Assembly (NCBI GenBank): GCA_023436825.1
Contig: JAEZHS010000192.1
Location: 1 to 26,672 of the forward strand
From: Pseudomonadota bacterium
GTDB lineage: Bacteria; Pseudomonadota; Alphaproteobacteria; Reyranellales; Reyranellaceae
DNA: 26,672 nt
Reading direction: 5' to 3'
Below, piece by piece: positions 19,373-26,672 of the stretch. The position numbers were made by a program, and so were the translations under genes. The stretch's first letter is position 1. Each line of letters opens with the position of its first letter. Under the pieces are notes generated by a model, which was not told where the DNA came from, made no database searches, and saw only the letters and a program-made list of their open reading frames with translations.

Positions 19373-19807
19373 TCAGGCCTTGGTCCCGGTCACTTCCAGG
19401 ATCTTGGGCCACATCTTTTCCTTCCAGCCGGCGTTGCCGGTGACTGCGAGGATGACCTTGCCGTCCTGGGCGAGGATGAAGCGTGGCGTCGCGTCGGGGC
19501 GCGACTTGCCTTCGTCGCTGTCGAGAAAGGCGGTGCGGACCCACAGCGCATCCTTGGGCCAGTTCTCTTCCTTCAGGATCAACGTCAGGTTGGCGGGATG
19601 AACCACCCGGTAGTCGAGCTTCTTGGCTGCATCCGATTTCACGAAATCCGGTTCAGACTGGGCACGCCAGATCTTGCAGCCGCCTCAAAGTTCGTGACCG
19701 ACGAACACCAGCACCGGCTTCCCAGACTGGGCTTGCGCGATGCGGGCCAATGACGGTGCGGCAACCATCGCCAGGCCGCCCACCATCACGGACCTTCTGT
19801 TGAACAT
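19373..19807 (-). CDS. Candidate selenocysteine-containing exported thioredoxin-like protein
   Basis: One frame runs from ATG 19807 to the stop at 19373, interrupted only by TGA at 19685-19687. Read as selenocysteine it gives 144 residues. Residues 1-26 form a signal peptide with twin arginines (NRRSVMVGG) and AQA cleavage. KPVLVFVGHEL follows, then Sec41-Gly-Gly-Cys44 (UxxC), KIWRAQSEPDF, and a C-terminal TPRFILAQDG and NAGWKEKMWPKILEV. The frame downstream keeps coding character and matches the paralogue at 18765-19212, which has Ser at the TGA position. AGGAG precedes the ATG at 8 nt. A SECIS-like hairpin follows the TGA. The likely role is thiol redox in the periplasm. The alternative is a TGC-to-TGA nonsense mutation. 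Standard annotation would call only the last 89 residues. Confidence 0.75.
19655..19674 (-). promoter_or_regulatory. Candidate bacterial SECIS element
   Basis: On the mRNA the stem AGA-CUGG pairs with CCAG-UCU (7 bp), with one bulged U on the 5' side and the apical loop CGUGC. Counting the U of UGA as 1, the bulged U is 17 and the loop G and U are 23 and 24. These are the same offsets as the SelB-recognised U17, G23 and U24 of E. coli fdhF. The distance from UGA to the loop is 18 nt, within the usual bacterial range. The hairpin is inside the coding region, as bacterial SECIS elements are. Confidence 0.7.
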
Positions 19808-19813
19808 GCACTA

Positions 19814-19840
19814 TCTCCTGTGAATCCACTCCACAGGAGA
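19814..19840 (-). promoter_or_regulatory. Dyad containing the ribosome-binding site of the selenoprotein candidate
   Basis: TCTCCTGTG (19814-19822) and CACAGGAGA (19832-19840) form a perfect 9-bp stem with a 9-nt loop. The Shine-Dalgarno AGGAGA lies in its mRNA 3' arm, ending seven bases before the ATG. Compared with the dyad at 19224-19248, the pair next to GTG/CAC is T-A here and C-G there, a compensatory change. Confidence 0.65.
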
Positions 19841-19869
19841 ACTATGGGGGCCGCAAATGGCTGCGTGAA
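19841..19869 (-). promoter_or_regulatory. Candidate promoter of the selenoprotein candidate
   Basis: On the minus strand TTCACG (19864-19869), a 17-nt spacer, then CATAGT (19841-19846). Each hexamer matches four consensus bases. Transcription would start inside the dyad at 19814-19840, so a repressor bound there would block it. The -35 overlaps the hairpin at 19865-19890. Confidence 0.35.
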
Positions 19870-19890
19870 GCCGCCGGGAGACGGCTTCAC
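19865..19890 (-). terminator. Hairpin after the EF-G paralogue
   Basis: GTGAAGCCG (19865-19873) and CGGCTTCAC (19882-19890) form a perfect 9-bp stem, 16 nt beyond the EF-G-like stop. No T-run follows on the minus strand. It may mark the end of the EF-G-like transcript. Confidence 0.45.
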
Positions 19891-19906
19891 TGCCTTGTGA
19901 CCGTCG

Positions 19907-21982
19907 TCAGGCGGCGGCGCGCTTCTTCGTCTCCTCGACGATGCGCTCGGCGGTGCGTCCGACCAGTTCCTGCAGATGGTCGAACTCGGTATGGAAGGTG
20001 CCCACACCCTGCGTGACCGAGCGGATCTCGACGATCATGTCGGCGATCTCGGCCTCGGGCATCAGCGCAGAGACCTCGTCCCAGCCGGTCCAGCCGTCGC
20101 GGGCGTCGTAGCCCAGAAGCTGGCCACGACGGCCCGAGATCAGGCGCTGGATGCGCGGCGTGGCGTCGTTGGGTGCGGCCACCGTCACCTTGAGGATGGG
20201 CTCCAGCAGCACCGGCTTGCACTTGGGCATGGCCTCGCTCATGGCGATGCGCGCGGCCATCTTGAACGACATTTCCGAGCTGTCGACGGAGTGATACTGG
20301 CCGTCGAACAGCGTGACCTCGAGGTCGACCACCGGCTGGCCGAGCGGGCCTTCCTTCAGGTAGTCGATCAGGCCTTCCTCGACGGCCGGGATGAAATTGC
20401 GCGGCACCACGCCGCCCACGATCTTGTCGACGAAGCGGAAGCCCGAGCCGCGCGCCAGCGGCTTGATCTCGACCTTGATGTCGGCGAACTGGCCGTGGCC
20501 GCCGGTCTGGCGCTTGTAGCGGGCATGCTGCGTGCTGCCGCCCTGGATGGTCTCGCGATAGGCGACGCGCGGCGTCTCGGTGTCGACCGCGACGTTGTAG
20601 CGGCCGGCGAGCTTGTCGACCGCCACCTTGAGATGCATCTCGCCCTGTCCCCTGAGCAGCAGCTCGTGGGTCTCGGCACGCGCCTCGAAGGAGAGCGACG
20701 GGTCTTCCTCGACGATCTTGTGCAGGGCGCCCGAGAGCTTGACCTCGTCGTTGCGGTTCTTGGCGCGGAGCGACAGGGCGAACACCGGCGAATCGGCCTT
20801 GGGGAAGTCCTCGGTCGCAGCGATGCCGGATGCCGACAGCGACTGGCCGCCCGACAGGGCATCGACCTTGGCGAGCGCCACGATCTCGCCGGCCTTGGCC
20901 TCGCCGATCTTGTCGAGGCGCTGGCCGAACGGCCGCAGCAGCGTGCCGATGCGCTGGCCGCCGACGCTCTGGCCTTCGACCAGGCTGCCCGACCAGACGC
21001 GGCAGAGCGACAGCTTGCCGGCATGGCTCTGGTGCAGGACCTTGAAGCACTCGGCCATGGCGACGCCATTGGACGGCAGCGAACGCCGCTTGGCGGTCTC
21101 GGCGACGAACGGCGTGTCGTGGCGCAGGGCCTTCAGGAGACGGCGCACGCCGTTCTCGCGGTCGCCTGCGCCCAATAGCACGGGCGCAATCTGGTCGGCG
21201 CCGAACTCATCGTGCAGGTCGCGATAGATCAGCGACTTCTCGGGCGCGATGTCTTCGATCAGCTGCTCGAGGAGCTGGTCGTCGAACTCCGACAGCGTTT
21301 CCAGCATTTCGCGGCGCGCTTCGCTCTCGCGCGGCAGGATCTCCGCCGGCATCTCGATCAGGTCGGAGGCGCCGCTCGACTTGTAGCGGTAGGCGCGCTC
21401 GCTCACGAGATCGACATAACCCACCGTCTCCTCGCTGCCGTCGGAAGCGGCATGGCGGATCGGCACTTGCCGCAGCAGCAGCTTGCGCGACGAGACGGAC
21501 TGCAGCGCCGACAGCATGTCGCGCACGCGGACCTCGGCGGAATCGATCTTGTTGACGAAGATGATGTGGGGGATGTGGTTGTCTTCGATGAACTTCAGGA
21601 GCGGCGTCAGCGCCACGACGCGCTCGGGCGACGGCTCGCAGACCACGACGGCCGCGTCGCTCACGGCGAGCGCCGCAAAGGCGTCGTGCTGGAATTCGAT
21701 CGAGCCCGGAACGTCGAGGAAAGTCCACTGGTCGCCGAGATAGTCGATCGAGGCGACGTTGATCTCGGTGCCCATGCCGCGCTTGCGCGCTTCGGCGGCG
21801 CCGTCGCCGATCGAGGTGCCTGCGCGCGTCGAGCCGCGCCGGCCGATGGCCCCCGTGGCGAAGAGGAGGCTCTCGAGCAGGCTGGTCTTGCCCGAGAGAT
21901 ACGGCCCGCACAGCGCCACCACGCGGTGCGCGCCGCTGCCTGGTCTGCCTCCAGGGATGGTCTCGGATTTGATGTCGTTCAT
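19907..21982 (-). CDS. Elongation factor G-like protein (EF-G paralogue)
   Basis: A 691-residue translational GTPase homologue with all EF-G regions: G domain, domain II, and C-terminal domains III-V (GHGQFADIKVEI, SEMSFKMAARIAM, TPRIQRLISGRRG). The P-loop is GPYLSGKT (26-33) and NKID is at 144-147. The switch II motif is DVPGS (90-94) instead of DTPGH, so the His needed for fast GTP hydrolysis is Ser94. The switch I segment is also unlike housekeeping EF-G. It is probably a specialised paralogue (FusA2 type), not the main EF-G, which normally sits in the str operon. The ATG at 21982 has AAGGAGG upstream. It is not SelB, because the C-terminal domains are of EF-G type. Confidence 0.9.
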   Translation of the reverse strand: MNDIKSETIPGGRPGSGAHRVVALCGPYLSGKTSLLESLLFATGAIGRRGSTRAGTSIGDGAAEARKRGMGTEINVASIDYLGDQWTFLDVPGSIEFQHDAFAALAVSDAAVVVCEPSPERVVALTPLLKFIEDNHIPHIIFVNKIDSAEVRVRDMLSALQSVSSRKLLLRQVPIRHAASDGSEETVGYVDLVSERAYRYKSSGASDLIEMPAEILPRESEARREMLETLSEFDDQLLEQLIEDIAPEKSLIYRDLHDEFGADQIAPVLLGAGDRENGVRRLLKALRHDTPFVAETAKRRSLPSNGVAMAECFKVLHQSHAGKLSLCRVWSGSLVEGQSVGGQRIGTLLRPFGQRLDKIGEAKAGEIVALAKVDALSGGQSLSASGIAATEDFPKADSPVFALSLRAKNRNDEVKLSGALHKIVEEDPSLSFEARAETHELLLRGQGEMHLKVAVDKLAGRYNVAVDTETPRVAYRETIQGGSTQHARYKRQTGGHGQFADIKVEIKPLARGSGFRFVDKIVGGVVPRNFIPAVEEGLIDYLKEGPLGQPVVDLEVTLFDGQYHSVDSSEMSFKMAARIAMSEAMPKCKPVLLEPILKVTVAAPNDATPRIQRLISGRRGQLLGYDARDGWTGWDEVSALMPEAEIADMIVEIRSVTQGVGTFHTEFDHLQELVGRTAERIVEETKKRAAA

Positions 21983-22474
21983 GACAACGTCCTCCTTCCT
22001 GCGCGTTCGCTTGCGCCTGAGAAGCTCCGGACGGTGGGTCGCTGCCGAACACGTCCGGAGCGAAGCCTTGTCCCGGAAATCGTTTCACTCCGGGTGGGGG
22101 GAGTCAATCCGTCGGTGTGGAGAAGCGCATGCGCAAAGGTCGTCACGGCGGAACTATCGGCAGTCGTTCACCGCCTGCACCGTGAAACGAGCCTCCTACT
22201 GCGAATGCAAGTCGCCGCCCCTGGCTGCGGCGGCTCTGTTTTCCTCGCGATGTCCTTCGCGGGACCACAAAAGGGTGACCCTTGCCCGCTGGTCCACCAC
22301 AGTTTGTGTCTTCAGTTTTTCGACCGCAGCATTCAACGGCGCCGCCGCGTTCCGGGCGATCTCAGCTGGCCCTGCGTTGTCGAATCACGGGCCTATGACA
22401 AAAAAACTATGGTTCAGTTAATATAACTTTAGTATAGTTCGGTGTCTTCGGTATCATTGCCAAGGAGCCGCTGA
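21983..22474. other. Divergent intergenic region, 492 bp
   Basis: No supported gene. The left part must carry the EF-G-like promoter. The right end (22395-22440) is distinctly AT-rich, with AACTAT (22406-22411) and ATAGTT (22434-22439) as an inverted pair and TATAGT (22434-22439) as a possible -10 for the following gene. Open frames here lack a ribosome site and do not resemble proteins. Confidence 0.5.
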
Positions 22475-22888
22475 ATGTTCAACGTTCGAGACACCAAGTT
22501 CGGGGAGCCTGCGGAGGACGTGCCCGGATTCCGTGTCGGTGTTGTAGAAGATCCGCTTGGATTCCGCATGGCGCCCGACGGTCCTATCCTCGGGCGCTCT
22601 TCAGTGATTGCCAAGCAAGCACTCGGAGGTCCATGGATTCCTCCAATGTCATGGAACGTTCCATACGATGGCATCGTGCCCGACTTCTTCGTCGGCTTTC
22701 CACAGCGCAGCCACGACGCAGCTGCCCCTTCGTCTGATATACGAACGGCGGACTACTGCTCGCGCGTTATTGCGAATTGCAAGGATCGTTGTTCCGGCCT
22801 TTATGCGGACAAGGGCGGAAGCTTAGGATTCTCTTGGATGCGCAAATGTATTCGGGACTGCGTGACACCAACAGGCTGCGTCTACTAA
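22475..22888 (+). CDS. Hypothetical cysteine-rich protein
   Basis: A 137-residue protein I do not recognise by function. AAGGAG lies 7 nt before the ATG. The N-terminal part repeats a DVPGFRV / DPLGFRM motif (residues about 15-31), and the centre is Pro- and Trp-rich. The C-terminal 45 residues hold six Cys arranged CSRVIANCKDRC and later CIRDCVTPTGC, suggesting disulfides or metal binding. There is no clear signal peptide. Base composition is less GC-biased than its neighbours, so it may be accessory or recently acquired. It is 13 bp upstream of the next small gene. Confidence 0.7.
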   Translation: MFNVRDTKFGEPAEDVPGFRVGVVEDPLGFRMAPDGPILGRSSVIAKQALGGPWIPPMSWNVPYDGIVPDFFVGFPQRSHDAAAPSSDIRTADYCSRVIANCKDRCSGLYADKGGSLGFSWMRKCIRDCVTPTGCVY

Positions 22889-22901
22889 GGATGTGGGTTC
22901 G

Positions 22902-23120
22902 ATGAACAGAGCACTCGCGGTCGATGTCCTGGCGGCAATACAAGCAGCTGAGGCCCATCTTGATGCCTTGAGTGCTCTATCGGAAAGAATGGAGAACAAT
23001 GCCGAACGGCGGAAGTTTCGGCGGGGTTTGGCGGAACTCATGATCGGATACGTCGACTTGATGACTGACATTGTCCGTCAATATCCTGACCTCGATCCGG
23101 ACCGCACGCGAAGACAATGA
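22902..23120 (+). CDS. Hypothetical small helical protein
   Basis: A 72-residue protein, mostly alpha-helical by composition: MNRALAVDVLAAIQAAEAHL, then a charged stretch and RGLAELMIGYVDLMTDIV. The ATG at 22902 has AAGGA 10 nt upstream; an in-frame GTG at 22893 would add three residues. It sits 13 bp after the Cys-rich gene, so the two form a small operon ending at the terminator 23201-23230. No family was recognised. Confidence 0.6.
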   Translation: MNRALAVDVLAAIQAAEAHLDALSALSERMENNAERRKFRRGLAELMIGYVDLMTDIVRQYPDLDPDRTRRQ

Positions 23121-23200
23121 ATGAACCAGAAGAATCAAGTGGTTGAATCAAATTCGTCGCCGACTGGACATTGCTGCGAGGTAATGGCTTCGACCAAATG

Positions 23201-23230
23201 AAAGCAGGGCGTCCCTGGACGCCCTGCTTT
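23201..23230. terminator. Bidirectional terminator between convergent genes
   Basis: AAAGCAGGGCGTC (23201-23213) and GACGCCCTGCTTT (23218-23230) form a perfect 13-bp stem with a 4-nt loop. It lies 18 bp beyond the aminotransferase stop and 80 bp beyond the small plus-strand gene. A-run and T-run ends within the stem suit termination in both directions. Confidence 0.85.
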
Positions 23231-23248
23231 CCATATCCAGTTAGTGAA

Positions 23249-24532
<1,284 letters not shown>

Positions 24533-24593
24533 CTAATACCGCTATTTCTGGTAGGTTCGTGCCGTATCCCCCCTAGGCCTTCGCCCTCAAAGT

Positions 24594-24622
24594 TTGACCA
24601 TCCTCCCAGCGATACCTAATCT
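24594..24622 (+). promoter_or_regulatory. Possible promoter of the coiled-coil gene
   Basis: TTGACC (24594-24599), a 17-nt spacer, then TAATCT (24617-24622), a weak -10. Transcription would start at or just before the ATG at 24633, giving a leaderless or nearly leaderless mRNA. This agrees with the lack of a Shine-Dalgarno sequence there. Confidence 0.3.
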
Positions 24623-24632
24623 TCAGACGGCC

Positions 24633-24857
24633 ATGACCGACCAACCCGATAATCTCGTTCTGACGCTGTGGCGAGAGATGCGCGGAAGCTTGGACCGCGT
24701 CGAGGGCAAGCTCGAGGAGCTCGTCCGTCGCGTGAGTTCCATTGAGACCAATCTCGCGCATGTCCATGTCGAATTGGCTAATCATGCCGCACGCATGGAT
24801 CGCATGGATGGACGGCTGGATCGCATTGAGAAGCGGCTCGGTCTTGTCGACGCTTAG
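24633..24857 (+). CDS. Small coiled-coil protein
   Basis: A 74-residue protein beginning MTDQPDNLVLTLWREMRGSL and continuing as heptad-like helices (VEGKLEELVRRVSSIETNLA, later RMDRMDGRLDRIEKRLGLVD). Similar short proteins are frequent in alphaproteobacteria, and their function is unknown to me. No Shine-Dalgarno sequence is seen. The ATG at 24633 was chosen over 24594 because the coil-forming family pattern begins there. It converges on the transglutaminase-like gene, with six bases between stops. Confidence 0.65.
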   Translation: MTDQPDNLVLTLWREMRGSLDRVEGKLEELVRRVSSIETNLAHVHVELANHAARMDRMDGRLDRIEKRLGLVDA

Positions 24858-24863
24858 GGCAGG

Positions 24864-25682
24864 CTATTCCATCAATCTGACCGCCGCCTCGACGCTCATC
24901 TTGGCGTCGCCGAAGCCCACGCGCCGGCCGCTGACCGGCGCTGCATCACGATAATCGAGGCCAACCGCCACCCTGAGGCTGTCGCCGCGCGGGCTCATGT
25001 TGTTCGCTGGGTCGAAGCCCACCCATTCCAGCCCAGGCACCCAAGCCTCCGCCCAGGAGTGGCTGGTGCGGCCGACATGCAATTCGGGATCGTCGTTGCG
25101 CAGGTAACCGCTGACGTAGCGTGCCGGTACGCCGAGCCGGCGGCAGGCGGCGATGAAGACGTGCGCCTGGTCCTGCGCCACGCCGGCGCCGCGGGCCAGC
25201 GCTTCGGCGGCGGTCGTTTCCACGGTCGAGACACCGGTCTTGTAGACGATGCCCTGGCAGACGCGCTTCATGAGCTCGTGCAGGACCTCGACGCGCTTGC
25301 TGGGTTCGGCGGCCCTGTCGGCGAGACCCCCGATCAACGGATCGAAGCTCGCGTTGTGTCGCGCCAGGCCCGTGTTGCGCAGCCAGAACGGCGCCGGCAG
25401 GGTCGGCGTCTCGGCATAGCGCAGCCACTGGTCGCCGCCGATATACTCGTAGATGCCGTGGACCACGATCTCGACCCGGTCATGCTGCTGCGCCACCGAG
25501 AATGTCGTGACGTGGTTGCCATGCCCGTCGAGCCATTCCGAGCGCTTGCCCGGCCCGTCGATGCGCCAGGAGATCACGCGCTGGCCGGTCGCGGGCTTGG
25601 GAGTCAGCCGGACGTCGTGGATCGAATGGCCCGAGGGCTGGTCGAATTCGAAGCACGTGGCGTGGTGGACGGAAAGGCGCAT
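24864..25682 (-). CDS. Transglutaminase-like family protein lacking the catalytic Cys
   Basis: A 272-residue cytosolic protein. The N-terminal Bact_transglu_N beta domain (MRLSVHHATCFEFDQPSGHS, LTPKP) is followed by the transglutaminase core. The usual GVCQD nucleophile motif reads GVAQDQAH here, with Ala169 in place of Cys. The His and Asp of the triad remain (His208 in SHSWAEAWV, Asp224 in GFDPANN). Peptidase or transferase activity by the usual mechanism is therefore unlikely. It follows the alpha-E gene by 8 bp, the conserved pair that usually accompanies a circularly permuted ATP-grasp protein. The longer frame upstream is a shadow. Confidence 0.92.
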   Translation of the reverse strand: MRLSVHHATCFEFDQPSGHSIHDVRLTPKPATGQRVISWRIDGPGKRSEWLDGHGNHVTTFSVAQQHDRVEIVVHGIYEYIGGDQWLRYAETPTLPAPFWLRNTGLARHNASFDPLIGGLADRAAEPSKRVEVLHELMKRVCQGIVYKTGVSTVETTAAEALARGAGVAQDQAHVFIAACRRLGVPARYVSGYLRNDDPELHVGRTSHSWAEAWVPGLEWVGFDPANNMSPRGDSLRVAVGLDYRDAAPVSGRRVGFGDAKMSVEAAVRLME

Positions 25683-25690
25683 GGTTGGTG

Positions 25691-26626
25691 TCAGTCCAAC
25701 AGGAACTGGCGGCCGATTTCGTCGGACAGGGTGGCGATGTCGCCGCGCACCCCACCCAGGAACTTCTTGAGGCCGACGTCGAACACCTGGTCGATGCGGG
25801 CGTAGCGCAGGCGCGCGTGCAGTTCGCCGGCCAGCCGGTCGGCCTCGCCGCGCGTCCCGTAGGCCTCGGCCAGCTCGCGCATGCTGAGATCGACCATCCA
25901 CAGGCAGTGATGCACCGAGCGCGGCACGTCGCGGCGCAGCATCATCAGCTCGGCGACCTTCATGGGATCGAGCGCGCTGCGATAGATGCGCCGGTAGGTG
26001 CGTACCGCGCCGATGCAGGCCAGCACCTCCGACCACGCGAAATAGTCGAGCTCCTGCGCATGCGGACTGCCGTCCGGCCGCAGCAGGTGGAACTTCACGT
26101 CGAGGATGCGGGCGGTGTTGTCGGCACGCTCGAGGAAGGCGCCGAGCTGCAGGAAGTCGTAGGCCTCGTCGCGCAGCAGGGTCACCTGCGCGGCGCCGAA
26201 GATCATGACGGCCTGCTTCTTCACCGATTCGATCAGCGCGCCGCGGTCGAGGAGGGCGCGGTTGCCGCGCAGGCGCTCGCTGAGCTCCAGCCACAGGCCG
26301 TTGAGGCTCTCCCAGACGTCGACCGTGATGTTGTTGCGCTCTTCGCGGGCGTTGCGCCGGGCCGCGCCGATCGAGCTCACCAGGGAGGAGGGGTTTTTCT
26401 CGTCGATCACCAGAAAGTCGATGAGGCTCGCCAGCCGGCCGCTCGACTGCTGCTGGCGCTGGCGGAACTCGTCCTCCATGCCGAAGATCGCCGCCACGCC
26501 GGCCGCTTCCTCGCCGCGCGACTGCAGGGCCATGCGCTGCGTCGCCTCGATCAGCCGCGCCGTCGACTTGGCGCGCTGCAGGTAGCGGCCCATCCAGTAG
26601 ATGTTCTTGGCGGTGCTGCTCAGCAT
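25691..26626 (-). CDS. Alpha-E domain protein
   Basis: A 311-residue largely helical cytosolic protein. It begins MLSSTAKNIYWMGRYLQRAK, the start of the alpha-E family, and contains LLRDEAYDFLQLGAFLERAD and a later HHCLWMVDLSMREL. Family members are usually encoded with a circularly permuted ATP-grasp enzyme and a transglutaminase-like protein, and are thought to take part in a peptide-forming or peptide-tagging system. Only the transglutaminase-like partner is in this window; the ATP-grasp gene may lie beyond the right edge. The Shine-Dalgarno sequence is weak. Confidence 0.93.
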   Translation of the reverse strand: MLSSTAKNIYWMGRYLQRAKSTARLIEATQRMALQSRGEEAAGVAAIFGMEDEFRQRQQQSSGRLASLIDFLVIDEKNPSSLVSSIGAARRNAREERNNITVDVWESLNGLWLELSERLRGNRALLDRGALIESVKKQAVMIFGAAQVTLLRDEAYDFLQLGAFLERADNTARILDVKFHLLRPDGSPHAQELDYFAWSEVLACIGAVRTYRRIYRSALDPMKVAELMMLRRDVPRSVHHCLWMVDLSMRELAEAYGTRGEADRLAGELHARLRYARIDQVFDVGLKKFLGGVRGDIATLSDEIGRQFLLD

Positions 26627-26641
26627 ACGCTGCTCGCGTGG

Positions 26642-26672
26642 TCATATTCTTCCGGACCGCGCGCTTCCAGCG
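26642..26672. repeat. Second copy of the REP-like element (cut by window edge)
   Basis: The last 31 bases match, in reverse complement, the right arm and flank of the palindrome at 12654-12690. The core CCGGACCGCG is identical and about 29 bases align with only a few differences. It sits directly upstream of the alpha-E gene; the other arm would lie outside the window. Confidence 0.8.

Noticed and set aside
19907..21982. EF-G-like protein considered as the selenocysteine factor SelB
   Set aside because: It has EF-G domains III-V and no SelB-type winged-helix C-terminus, so it does not supply the Sec machinery.
24573..24785. Minus-strand 70-codon frame opposite the coiled-coil gene
   Set aside because: The plus-strand frame has a regular heptad pattern. 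The minus frame has no ribosome site or recognisable pattern.

Overview
The window is GC-rich chromosomal DNA of an alphaproteobacterium. The gene order carA-carB / yqeY / dnaG, the cluster Lrp regulator - trxB - LysR, and the alpha-E / transglutaminase pair are all familiar from Rhodospirillales and Rhizobiales. Many tripartite-tricarboxylate binding proteins and CoA-transferases with intergenic palindromes would fit a Reyranella-like genome, but that placement is only an inference. No rRNA, tRNA, CRISPR array, phage or insertion sequence was seen.

Layout. 1-7.7 kb is housekeeping: dnaG (cut by the window start) and yqeY leftward, then carA, carB and greA rightward. 7.7-11.4 kb holds a YciB-like membrane protein, an NTF2-like protein and an Lrp regulator leftward, then trxB and a LysR regulator rightward. 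11.4-12.7 kb holds a probable small RNA with a textbook terminator, a DUF6492-type protein and a large palindromic repeat. 12.7-17.1 kb is a leftward run for organic acid / acyl-CoA metabolism: Bug-family binding protein, enoyl-CoA hydratase family protein, GIY-YIG-like protein, acyl-CoA dehydrogenase and CoA-transferase. 17.2-19.8 kb is a leftward exported-redox cluster: two paralogous thioredoxin-like proteins, an Mpo1-like membrane protein and msrP. 19.9-22.0 kb encodes an EF-G paralogue. 22.5-23.1 kb has two unrecognised small genes. 23.2-26.7 kb has an aspartate aminotransferase, a coiled-coil protein, a transglutaminase-like protein and an alpha-E protein.

The most notable item is at 19373-19807. 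A Tat/Sec-exported thioredoxin-like protein has an in-frame TGA exactly at the first position of its CxxC motif (UxxC). Just downstream lies a hairpin whose bulged U and loop GU fall at the same offsets (17, 23 and 24 from the U of UGA) as the SelB-recognition bases of E. coli fdhF. It is therefore a strong candidate for an unannotated selenoprotein. Its neighbour at 18765-19212 is a paralogue with SxxC and a +1 frame disruption. Both genes have a dyad over the start region that contains the Shine-Dalgarno sequence. Together with msrP and trxB, this part of the window is rich in thiol and methionine redox functions.

Other oddities are a duplicated greA 3' end, a REP-like palindrome family, an EF-G paralogue without the catalytic His, a transglutaminase-like protein without the catalytic Cys, and an orphan promoter-like site upstream of dnaG.
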